A stretch of DNA of 64,000 nucleotides, taken from Nitrospirillum amazonense (GTDB taxonomy: Bacteria; Pseudomonadota; Alphaproteobacteria; Azospirillales; Azospirillaceae). A program made the translations under genes and the position numbers. The DNA lies in contig NZ_VITN01000011.1 of the NCBI RefSeq assembly GCF_007828045.1, forward strand, positions 62,001-126,000, given 5' to 3'. The notes under the pieces are model-generated. The model did no database searches, was not told the origin of the DNA, and was given only the letters and a program-made list of their open reading frames with translations. Every line of letters starts with the position of its first letter. Positions within the stretch are counted from its first letter, which is position 1. This document shows positions 27,201-34,848 of the stretch, piece by piece.

Positions 27201-27553
27201 ACGGCCGCCGCCTGCCCTTGCACCCCACGGGCACGGAGGGGGAATATGTGGCGGCCGTCCGATATCGCGCCTGGCAGCCCCCCGGATGCCTGCACCCGAC
27301 TATCCCCGTGCATACGCCCCTGGTCTTCGATATTTTGGATCTGTGGACGGAACGGTCCGTCGGCGGCTGCACCTATCACGTCGCCCATCCAGGAGGGCGC
27401 AACTTCACCACCTTCCCGGTCAATGCCAATGAAGCGGAGGGGCGCCGGCTGGCGCGCTTCCTTCCCTTCGGGCATACGCCGGGGCCCATGGCCATCCCGC
27501 CGGAAACACGGAACCCGGACTATCCCATGACCCTAGACCTGAGACTTGGCTGA
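24236..27553 (+). CDS. Transglutaminase-like protein fused to putative amidoligase domain (DUF2126)
   Basis: Large cytoplasmic protein of 1105 residues. The first 290 residues are a transglutaminase-like cysteine peptidase domain: an N-terminal beta-sandwich ([20 protein letters not shown]-like), the Cys in [31 protein letters not shown] (about residue 180), and [21 protein letters not shown] with the His and Asp. The rest is DUF2126, annotated in Pfam as a putative amidoligase, with motifs such as [50 protein letters not shown] and [16 protein letters not shown]. It overlaps the next gene by eight bases. The three-gene set is predicted to build and trim a peptide or peptide-like tag; no product is known. 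Confidence 0.85.
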   Translation: [1105 protein letters not shown]

Positions 27554-30104
27554 GCAGGATTTGGCGGAACCCGTTTCCCACCAGCCGCCCGAGCAGCCTT
27601 CGCTGTTCAGCGACGCCGGCGACCTCGGTTATGGAACCGGTCCCATCTTTGACGAGATGGTGACCGGCACGGGGCAGTTGCGCGCGCACTGGCAGCAATT
27701 CTTCGCCGCCCATGGCCCGTTCGCCCCGGAGCAGATGGCGGCGAGGTGGGCGGCGGCGCGCCAGCGGCTGTTCCTGAACGGCGTTACCTTCAACTCCTAC
27801 CGTGATCCGCAGGGAACGGAACGGCCTTGGCCGCTGGATCCCGTGCCCCTGCTGCTCTCGGCCCCGGAATGGCAGACGATCAGCGCCGGGCTGGTGCAAC
27901 GGGCCACCCTGGCCGAAAAGGTGCTGGAGGACTTTTATGGTCCCCAGACCCTGCTGTCCGACGGCGCCATCCCCCCCAGCCTGCTCTATGCCGACCCCGG
28001 CTACCTGCGCGCCTGCCAAGGCATGGATGTGCCGGGCGGCCGGCGCCTGGTGCTGTTCGCCGCCGACCTGGTGCGCGACGGCGACGGCCAGTGGCGGGTG
28101 CTGACCTGCCGGACGGAAGCGCCGACCGGCGTGGGGTATGCCCTGGAGAACCGGGCGGTGCTGAGCCAGACCCTGGCCGACCCTTTCCGCGCCTGCAATG
28201 TGGAGCGGCTGTCTCCCTTCTTCGAGTCCCTGCGCGCGGCCATCGCCCGCGCCGCGCCCCAGCACTCCGGGGTGGATGGCCATCCCCGCGCCGTGCTGCT
28301 GACCCCCGGCCCCTTCAACGAGGCTTATTTCGAGCACGCCTACCTCGCCCGCCATCTGCGCATGACCCTGGCGGAAGGGGCGGACATGGTGGTGCGCGAC
28401 CAGGCCGTCTACCTGAAGACCCTGGCGGGGCTGGAGCGGGTGGACGTCATCCTGCACCGCGTGGACGACGCCTTCTGCGACCCGCTGGAATTGCGCGTGG
28501 ACAGCGCGCTGGGCGTCCCCGGCCTGCTGCAGGCGGTGCGCGCGGGATCCGTCGCCGTGGTCAACGCCCTGGGATCCGGTATGGCGGAAAGCATGGCGTT
28601 GCTGTCCCACATGCCGGCGTTGAGCCGGCGCCTGCTGGGCGAGGATCTGCTGCTGCCCAACGTGCCGACGTATTGGGGCGGGGACCCGGAACAGCGCGAG
28701 GCGCTGCTGGCGCAGCTGAACCGCATGGTGATGCGGCCGGCCTTCTCCAGCCTGCCCGGCCACGTCGCCCATGGGCCCGACCTGGACGAGGCCGCGCGGG
28801 GCGATCTGGCCGCGCGTATCCGCGCCCGGCCGCAGGATTGGGCGGGCCAGCTGCCGGTCGCCCCCTCCACCGCGCCGCTGTGGCGGGACGGCCGGGTGGA
28901 ACCGCGGCCCCTGGTCGTGCGCGCCTTCCTCTGCGCCAGTGGCGACGGGGGCTGGACAGTCATGCCCGGCGGCCTGGTACGCATCAGCGCCGACGCGCGC
29001 CATGCCGCCGTCTCCCTGCAGGAGGGTGCCGGCTCCAAGGATCTGTGGATCGTCGGGGCGGAGCCACCGGGTACGATCCGCCGCCTGATCAGCGCGCCAG
29101 ACGGCGCGCGCGAGCCCAGCCCCGTGCCCGGCAATCTACCCAGCCGCGCGGCCGACCACCTGTTCTGGGTGGGCCGGTACGCGGAGCGCGCGGCGTCGGC
29201 CATGCGCCTGCTGCGCGGTGCCACCCTGCGCCTGTCCGATGACAGCCGGCCGGCCGCACGGGAGGAACTGTCGCCCCTGTTGCGCCTGATGGGCCGCGCC
29301 ACCCTGATCCCGCAGGAAATCGCGCAGCTGCCCGACAGCGACGCCGTACGCGGCATGCGCCAGGCGCTGGAGATCGCGGTCGACCCCGCCAACCCGGGCA
29401 GCCTGGTGGCCACCACCGGCCGGCTGCGCCGCGCCATGGGCAGCGTGCGTGATCGCCTGCCCCTGGACAGCCGCCAGATCCTGGGCCGCCTGGATGCCCT
29501 GGGCGCCCGTCTGGCCAAGGCGGATCGCGCGGCGCTGGCCGTGCTGCTGGGCGACTTCAGCCAGGTGCTGGCGGCACAGACGGGGCTTGAGCTGGACAGC
29601 ATGCCCCGTGGCGCCGGCTGGCGCTTCCTGGTGCTGGGCCGCCGGCTGGAGCGCGCCATCGACGCGGTGGAGCGGCTGCAGGCCAGCGGCATCGCCCATG
29701 AGCGGCCGGACGCCGCCACGCAGGAGGTGCTGCTGGAACTGGCGGAGGCCGGCCCCGCCTACCGTGAGCGTTTCCCGGTGGGGGTGCAGCGCGAGGCGGC
29801 GCTGAGCCTGCTGCTGACCGATCCGGAACATCCGCATTCCCTGCTGTTCCAGCTGGAGACCATCCGCCGCCAGGTTTCCCGCCTGCCCTCCCTGCCCGCC
29901 TTCGGCGCAGCCGGTGGCGCGGATCCGCTGATGCGCCTGGCGGACCTGGTGGCACAGGCCAGCTATCGCGTACAGGATCTGGCGCTGACCCGCGACATGG
30001 GGCTGTTGAGCGCCACCCTGTTCCAGCTGGGCTGGGCGTTGCCCGACATGTCCAATCTGTTGTCACAAGCCTATTTCAGCCATGTCCGCGCCCGTGCCGC
30101 CTGA
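27546..30104 (+). CDS. Circularly permuted ATP-grasp plus alpha-E domain protein
   Basis: Protein of 852 residues. The N-terminal 490 residues match a circularly permuted ATP-grasp type 2 ligase: FNEAYFEHAYLARHLRMTLAEGADMVVRDQAVYLKTLAGLERVDVILHRVDDAFCDPLELR, then VNALGSGMAESMALLSHMPALSRRLLGEDLLLPNVPTYWGG. The C-terminal 300 residues are an all-helical alpha-E domain beginning LPSRAADHLFWVGRYAERAASAMRLLRG and containing GWRFLVLGRRLERAIDAVERL. In many bacteria these two domains are separate genes; here they are fused. The start is uncertain: a TTG at 27546 overlaps the previous stop and a second TTG lies at 27561. The ATP-grasp would form amide bonds with the partner amidoligase. Confidence 0.85.
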   Translation: MAEQDLAEPVSHQPPEQPSLFSDAGDLGYGTGPIFDEMVTGTGQLRAHWQQFFAAHGPFAPEQMAARWAAARQRLFLNGVTFNSYRDPQGTERPWPLDPVPLLLSAPEWQTISAGLVQRATLAEKVLEDFYGPQTLLSDGAIPPSLLYADPGYLRACQGMDVPGGRRLVLFAADLVRDGDGQWRVLTCRTEAPTGVGYALENRAVLSQTLADPFRACNVERLSPFFESLRAAIARAAPQHSGVDGHPRAVLLTPGPFNEAYFEHAYLARHLRMTLAEGADMVVRDQAVYLKTLAGLERVDVILHRVDDAFCDPLELRVDSALGVPGLLQAVRAGSVAVVNALGSGMAESMALLSHMPALSRRLLGEDLLLPNVPTYWGGDPEQREALLAQLNRMVMRPAFSSLPGHVAHGPDLDEAARGDLAARIRARPQDWAGQLPVAPSTAPLWRDGRVEPRPLVVRAFLCASGDGGWTVMPGGLVRISADARHAAVSLQEGAGSKDLWIVGAEPPGTIRRLISAPDGAREPSPVPGNLPSRAADHLFWVGRYAERAASAMRLLRGATLRLSDDSRPAAREELSPLLRLMGRATLIPQEIAQLPDSDAVRGMRQALEIAVDPANPGSLVATTGRLRRAMGSVRDRLPLDSRQILGRLDALGARLAKADRAALAVLLGDFSQVLAAQTGLELDSMPRGAGWRFLVLGRRLERAIDAVERLQASGIAHERPDAATQEVLLELAEAGPAYRERFPVGVQREAALSLLLTDPEHPHSLLFQLETIRRQVSRLPSLPAFGAAGGADPLMRLADLVAQASYRVQDLALTRDMGLLSATLFQLGWALPDMSNLLSQAYFSHVRARAA

Positions 30105-31053
30105 CCAGCCCCGCCTAGCGCCCGTCCGCTACCGCTGCCGCCACACCACGCGCTACAGCTATACGGTGCAGGTCGTCTCCTCCCAGCTGATCGCCCATCT
30201 GGGGCCCCGCGACTTGGCGGGCCAGCGGGCGCAGGTGGTGGCGCTGACGGTGGAGCCCGAGCCCGCCGTGGTGGCGGACCGCCTGGATTGGCTGGGCAAC
30301 CCCACCAGTTATGTCGCCATCGACACACCCCACCTGGACCTGTCCATGACGGTGGAGCTGGACGTCATCCTGTCGCCACGGCCGGCATCCGACTTGGAGG
30401 CGACGCCGGCCTGGGAGGCGATCGCAGCCGAGGCGCCCCGGCGCCTGGCGGTGGCGGAGTTCGTCGAGGCGTCCCCCCGGCTGCCCCAGCCCAGCCCGGA
30501 TCTGGCTGCCTTCGCCGCCGCCAGCTTCCCGGCCGGCCGGCCCGTTGGCGCCGGCGCCCGCGACCTGGCGCACCGCATTCACGATGGCTTTGCCTTCGAT
30601 GCCTCCGCCACCAGCGTGACCACGCCGGTGCTGGAGGCGCTGGCGCTCAAGCGCGGCGTCTGCCAGGACTTCGCCCATGTCATGATCGGCGCCCTGCGCG
30701 CCCTGGGCCTGCCCGCCCGCTACGTCAGCGGCTATCTGCGCACCCTGCCGCCGCCCGGCCAGCCGCGCCTGCAAGGGGCCGATGCCAGCCACGCCTGGGT
30801 GCAGGTATGGTGCGGGCCCGATGCCGGCTGGGTCGACATGGACCCGACCAACGACACCCTGATCGACCGCAATCATATCACCCTGGCCTATGGCCGCGAC
30901 TATGACGACGTCTGTCCCCTGCGCGGCGTCATCCTGGGCGGGGACACCCATGCGCTGCATGTCAGCGTGGACGTCGAGGAGGTCGGGGAGGATCCGCCCG
31001 CCATGCGACAGGCCCAGATCCAGGACGGCCAAAGCCAGTCCCAGACGCTTTGA
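30082..31053 (+). CDS. Transglutaminase-family protein (small partner)
   Basis: Protein of 323 residues with an N-terminal beta domain (YRCRHTTRYSYTVQVVSSQLIAHLGPRD) and a transglutaminase-like core: the Cys in LALKRGVCQDFAHVMIGALRALGLPARYVSGYL (about residue 195), the His in ASHAWVQVWCGPDAGWVDMDPTND and its Asp. It overlaps the ATP-grasp/alpha-E gene by 23 bases, so the three genes are translationally coupled. It probably acts as a peptidase or amidase opposing or finishing the reactions of the two ligases. Cytoplasmic; no signal peptide. Confidence 0.85.
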   Translation: MSAPVPPDQPRLAPVRYRCRHTTRYSYTVQVVSSQLIAHLGPRDLAGQRAQVVALTVEPEPAVVADRLDWLGNPTSYVAIDTPHLDLSMTVELDVILSPRPASDLEATPAWEAIAAEAPRRLAVAEFVEASPRLPQPSPDLAAFAAASFPAGRPVGAGARDLAHRIHDGFAFDASATSVTTPVLEALALKRGVCQDFAHVMIGALRALGLPARYVSGYLRTLPPPGQPRLQGADASHAWVQVWCGPDAGWVDMDPTNDTLIDRNHITLAYGRDYDDVCPLRGVILGGDTHALHVSVDVEEVGEDPPAMRQAQIQDGQSQSQTL

Positions 31054-31093
31054 CCATACAATAAAACAAGACAATTCAGTCGGGAAGACCGCC

Positions 31094-31675
31094 ATGCCCC
31101 ATCCCAAGGTCGACGCCTATATGGAAAAGGCCGGTAAGTGGGCCGAGGAATTCGCCAGGCTGCGGGCGATCGCGCTGGATTGCCCGCTGGAGGAGGACTT
31201 CAAGTGGGGCAACCCCTGCTACACCTCCGACGGCGCCAACATCGTCCTGATCCACGGCTTCAAGGACTACTGCGCCCTGCTGTTCTTCAAGGGCGCGCTC
31301 ATGAAGGACCCCAACGGCATCCTGATCCAGCAGACGGAGAATGTGCAGGCCGGCCGCCAGATCCGATTCACCAACAGCGGTGAGATCGCCCAGTTGGCGC
31401 CAACGCTGAAAACCTACATCCTGGAAGCCATCACCGTGGAAAAGGACGGCCTGAAGGTGGATTTCAGGCCGACCCGGGAATTCGCCGTGCCCGAGGAGTT
31501 CCAGGAGCGCCTGGACGGGGATCCCGCCCTTAAGGCGGCGTTCGCCGCGCTGACGCCAGGCCGCCAGCGCGGCTACCTGCTGCACTTCTCATCCGCCAAG
31601 CAATCCAAGACCCGGGCGGCGCGCATCGAGAAATGCGCGCCCCTGATCCTGGCCGGCAAGGGGCTGGACGATTAG
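31094..31675 (+). CDS. YdeI-like DUF1801-domain protein
   Basis: Protein of 193 residues starting at an ATG with GGGAAGA upstream. The first 125 residues form a DUF1801 fold (LDCPLEEDFKWGNPCYTSDGANIVLIHGFKDYCALLFFKGALM), and the end (REFAVPEEFQERLDGDPALKAAFAALTPGRQRGYLLHFSSAKQSKTRAARIEKC) is the YdeI/OmpD-associated type helical segment. Molecular function is not established for this family. It is 40 bp after the transglutaminase gene and may be read from the same promoter, though it is widely found alone. Confidence 0.78.
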   Translation: MPHPKVDAYMEKAGKWAEEFARLRAIALDCPLEEDFKWGNPCYTSDGANIVLIHGFKDYCALLFFKGALMKDPNGILIQQTENVQAGRQIRFTNSGEIAQLAPTLKTYILEAITVEKDGLKVDFRPTREFAVPEEFQERLDGDPALKAAFAALTPGRQRGYLLHFSSAKQSKTRAARIEKCAPLILAGKGLDD

Positions 31676-32937
31676 TCGGCGACGATGCGGGCGCGCAGGT
31701 CGGCGTGGGTGAAGCGCAGCGCGTTTTCCGGCACCTCCGACCAGGGGCCGATGAAGTCGCCGGCCATGTAGTGGAAGCCGGCACCGTCGGCGTAAGAGGC
31801 CATCAGGCTGGTGTCCACGCCTTCCACGCCCGCGTGCACGCGCAGACGCAACGCCTCGTGGGAGAAGCGTGACAGCTCCGGTCCCCAGCGCTTGGGTGAG
31901 GCGCCGGGCGGCAGCAGCATGGTGACGATGTAGATGCCGGCCGCCGCCAGAGCCGGCAGATCCTGACAGCCGCTTTCCACCACGGCGATGACCACCCGGC
32001 TGAACTGCTTCAGGAACGCCACCATCTCGGTCGCCCGGCTGACCGGCACCCCCTGGGGGAAGCCCACGACATGGAAGGCCAGGAATGCCGCCAGTTCCTT
32101 CGGAATGGCCTGCAAGGCCGCCAGATATTCGCGCCGCCGTGCGATGCCGGCCAGCGTCTCGAAATGCACCGGCACGGACAGGAAACAGCGGAACTGGTTG
32201 CGGTACAGTTCGCCGTAGACCTCCATGGTCTGGCGCAGCACGTCCAGGTCCAGGCCCAGGATCTGCTGCATGTCCTGCGGGTCGGCGGCACAGTCGTAGC
32301 CCCAGAGCGGCAGGCGCCCCCGCCGGGGCCGCATGGCCCGGGCGAGATAAATGGACAGCACCTCCTTGCGCACATCCCAGATGGGACGGTAGACGACCTG
32401 CACCGGTTCTTCCTGCGGGGCAGCATGGGCCCACCAGGGACTGGCCTTGTCGGCGCCGGTCTCCGCCGCGACCGCCGCCCCCGCCAGCGAGGCGGCGCCC
32501 GACAGCATTTCATGCAGGCTGCTGCTCTGGAACAGCAACTCCCCGTCCATCTCATGCACGGCGGAATGGATGCGCACGGCGGCGGTGTCGACATCGCCCA
32601 GCAACAGGCGCTGCAACTGTTCCACCAGCTTGGCGCAGACCAAGCCCGCCTCCGTCCGGCCCAGCTGATGGAAGACGACGATATAGCCCTCCTCGCCATG
32701 GCGGAACCAGGCATCCCGGGGGTTCAGCATCTGCCGCAACAGGCGTTCCGCCAGCATATGCACCCGGTCCGCCACACGCGGCCAACGCGCGCCCAGGCGG
32801 CTGCGCAGGCTGTCCAGCCCCACCATGTGCAGGCTGCCGGCGGCAGCCTGGGTCTGAGCCTGGAAAATGGCGCGCAACTTGGGGGCCGCCTCGGTAAAGT
32901 GCCCGCCCGTCTCTTCCCGCTGTGCCAACCCGTCCAT
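31672..32937 (-). CDS. Degenerate GGDEF-EAL-like protein, probably enzymatically inactive
   Basis: Protein of 421 residues. Its N-terminal 150 residues look like a decayed GGDEF domain (LRSRLGARWPRVADRVHMLAERLLRQML then WFRHGEEGYIVVFHQL, where the GGDEF signature would lie). The C-terminal half follows the EAL pattern: VYRPIWDVRKEVLSIYLARAM in place of the substrate-binding EAL motif, FLSVPVHFETLA, and FHYMAGDFIGPW at the end. The catalytic Glu of EAL and the metal-binding acidic pairs are not present. It may bind cyclic-di-GMP or a protein partner as a non-catalytic sensor. The assignment rests on pattern alone. The ATG at 32937 is chosen over an upstream TTG. Confidence 0.55.
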   Translation of the reverse strand: MDGLAQREETGGHFTEAAPKLRAIFQAQTQAAAGSLHMVGLDSLRSRLGARWPRVADRVHMLAERLLRQMLNPRDAWFRHGEEGYIVVFHQLGRTEAGLVCAKLVEQLQRLLLGDVDTAAVRIHSAVHEMDGELLFQSSSLHEMLSGAASLAGAAVAAETGADKASPWWAHAAPQEEPVQVVYRPIWDVRKEVLSIYLARAMRPRRGRLPLWGYDCAADPQDMQQILGLDLDVLRQTMEVYGELYRNQFRCFLSVPVHFETLAGIARRREYLAALQAIPKELAAFLAFHVVGFPQGVPVSRATEMVAFLKQFSRVVIAVVESGCQDLPALAAAGIYIVTMLLPPGASPKRWGPELSRFSHEALRLRVHAGVEGVDTSLMASYADGAGFHYMAGDFIGPWSEVPENALRFTHADLRARIVAD

Positions 32938-33179
32938 GCCCGACAATCCCGAAAAACTCCCCGTCCCTAGGGCTTCACATTGCCGGTCGGGTGGTTAAGA
33001 AAGGCTTGTCGCCGAAGCCCATCCCCGCGCCCCTGCGACGGCGGGGAGAGCGTCAGGCCCCCCGTCCCGCATCCATCCATGCGGGCCCTCAGGTCGGTGC
33101 GGGAGGCGTCGTGCGAGAGGCGCTTGAGTTCCGTTCCTCAGTGCCGGGTACGGAAGCCATTAAGAAACCCTTGCCGCCC
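32938..33179. other. Intergenic region with a diverged 19-bp direct repeat
   Basis: No gene seen. TTAAGAAAGGCTTGTCGCC (32995-33013) and TTAAGAAACCCTTGCCGCC (33160-33178) match at 16 of 19 positions. The second copy abuts the 3' end of the EamA gene. Function unknown. Confidence 0.4.
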
Positions 33180-33617
33180 TCACCCCCGCCAGGCCACCAA
33201 CACCGCGCCCAAAGCGATGAAGGCCACCCCCAACCAATTGGGTGGGCTGAGCTTTTCGCCCAGGAACAGCACGCCGAACAGGGCGACCAGCACCACGCTC
33301 ATCTTGTCGATGGGGGCGACCCGCGCCGCCTCCCCCAGCTTCAGCGCCCGGAAATAACAGAGCCAGGATGCGCCGGTGCCCAAGCCGGACAGCACTAGGA
33401 ACAGATAGCTGCGGGCCGACACGCTGCCCGGCGGCTGCCACTGCCCGGTGATGGGCAGCAAGGCGGCGATTACCAGCAGGATCACCGCCGTGCGGACCAG
33501 GGTGGCGAAGTCGGAATTCACCCCCTCCACCCCCACCTTGGCCAGGATGGCGGTCAGCGCCGCGAACAAGGCCGACAGCACGGCCCAGAATTGCCAGGTC
33601 AGTTGGGGGGAGTTCAT
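33180..33617 (-). CDS. EamA/DMT-superfamily small membrane transporter
   Basis: Protein of 145 residues with four to five hydrophobic spans and one EamA repeat (WAVLSALFAALTAILAKVGVEGVNSDFATLVRTAVILLVIAALL, then the end VAPIDKMSVVLVALFGVLFLGEKLSPPNWLGVAFIALGAVLVAW, a typical EamA closing motif). Being half the length of the usual ten-span proteins it would act as a dimer. Substrate unknown. The ATG at 33617 begins at the family start; the longer frame adds an Arg-rich stretch. Confidence 0.8.
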   Translation of the reverse strand: MNSPQLTWQFWAVLSALFAALTAILAKVGVEGVNSDFATLVRTAVILLVIAALLPITGQWQPPGSVSARSYLFLVLSGLGTGASWLCYFRALKLGEAARVAPIDKMSVVLVALFGVLFLGEKLSPPNWLGVAFIALGAVLVAWRG

Positions 33618-33716
33618 GACAGGAGACCTTCGCCGGGGTGGGGTCACCATCCTGCCAGCACCTGTCACGCCGGGAATGCTAAATTCCCCGTTACCAGCCT
33701 AACGACAGGGACCCTT

Positions 33717-34064
33717 ATGGCTCACGATCCCAAGAAACTACAGACCATCATGGCGGCGGCGGTGCCGGATCTGGAACTGACCTACAAGCCCATGTTCGGC
33801 GGCATCCTGGCCTATGCCGGGGGCAAGCCCGTCGCCTCGCTCTCCGACGTCGGGCTGGCGCTGAAGCTGGCGGGGGCGGACCAGGCGGCGCTGCTGGCCC
33901 TGCCGGGCGCCAAGCCGCTGCAGTATGGGCCGGACCAGCCGGTCAGCAAGACCTACGTCCTGGTGCCGGACGGCCTGCTGGATGATGCTTCCGCCTTGCG
34001 CGACTGGGTGCACAAGGCGGCGGCGCAGGCGGCCAAGGCACCGGCCCGGAAGAAGAAGGACTGA
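33717..34064 (+). CDS. TfoX N-terminal domain protein
   Basis: Protein of 115 residues that matches the N-terminal domain of the competence regulator TfoX: LELTYKPMFGGILAYAGGKPVASLSDVGLALKL, then PKTYVLVPDGLLDDASALRDWVHKA-like end. It lacks the C-terminal half. Stand-alone TfoX-N proteins are common in alphaproteobacteria and mostly uncharacterised. A basic Lys-rich tail (APARKKKD) closes the protein. The ATG at 33717 follows AGGGA. It converges tail-to-tail with the next gene. Confidence 0.78.
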   Translation: MAHDPKKLQTIMAAAVPDLELTYKPMFGGILAYAGGKPVASLSDVGLALKLAGADQAALLALPGAKPLQYGPDQPVSKTYVLVPDGLLDDASALRDWVHKAAAQAAKAPARKKKD

Positions 34065-34067
34065 GGC

Positions 34068-34595
34068 CTATTTGCGCCGCTTCACGTCGCCCTCGGCCAC
34101 AATCATGTAACCGGGGGCGCCGGGGGGCAGCATCTCGAACTTCACGTGCAGGGTGCCGGCGTCCACCTTGGTGTAGCCCAGGCGGAAGCCCGGCGTCGCG
34201 GGCGTGGCATCGGCCAGGAAGGTCACGCTTTCCCCGGCCGTCACCTGGGCGCCGGTGTAGTGGATGGTGTGCTGGCCATCCAGATAATTGGCATGCATAG
34301 TGCCGTCCTGCGGATAGATCAGCATGATCTGGTCGAAGCCGGCGCCCGGTACCGGCCTGCCGTCCTTGCCCATCAGGTCCGTGTGGTCCCGGCGCAGCAG
34401 CCCGCCGCCGCCGGCCACGGCCTGGATGGTGGAGGTGCCGCGCGCCGTGCCGCCGTCCGCCGTGTTGCCCCCGCCGCTCCAATCCCCAAGCAGGAAGCCC
34501 AACGGCGCCAGGGCGGGCGCCAAGGTGGGCGGGTTTTGCTGCGCCCGGGCGGTGGTGCAGGCCAGCATCAGGGCGGCGGCCAGGAACAGACGCAT
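34068..34595 (-). CDS. Secreted hypothetical protein with a beta-barrel-like domain
   Basis: Protein of 175 residues with a signal peptide (MRLFLAAALMLACTTARAQ, cleavage near residue 19). The mature part starts with LGFLLGDWSGGGNTADGGTARGTSTIQAV, resembling lipocalin-like or DUF1579-like proteins in which LxxLxGxWxGxG opens a barrel; the strands ANYLDGQHTIHYTGAQVTAGESVTFLAD and TLHVKFEMLPPG fit such a fold. No catalytic motif. GGAGG is well placed before the ATG. Function unknown. Confidence 0.65.
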   Translation of the reverse strand: MRLFLAAALMLACTTARAQQNPPTLAPALAPLGFLLGDWSGGGNTADGGTARGTSTIQAVAGGGGLLRRDHTDLMGKDGRPVPGAGFDQIMLIYPQDGTMHANYLDGQHTIHYTGAQVTAGESVTFLADATPATPGFRLGYTKVDAGTLHVKFEMLPPGAPGYMIVAEGDVKRRK

Positions 34596-34848
34596 GGGGG
34601 GACCTCCGGACAGGGCGCCGCAACTTCACCATACCCCTGCAAAAAACGGAAACACTCTCCAACATCTGCGTGGTTGACGGCGGGCCGCCCGCCTGCTGAT
34701 AGTCGCCGAAATTCGACATGGCTGCCCGCGGCCGGCCTTGATCCTTAAAACAGTCCCTGGCCCGCGGCCCGGGGGCGGATGTAACGGCGTCCGCGTGCCA
34801 CCCCTCTCCCGCAAAAGCGGGGCGGACGGGCGCCATCAGGGAACACCC
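34596..34848. other. Intergenic region between divergent genes
   Basis: 253 bp between the divergent starts of the secreted protein and the dioxygenase. It includes an AT-richer stretch near 34635-34665 that could hold promoters. I see no repeat or RNA element. Confidence 0.4.
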
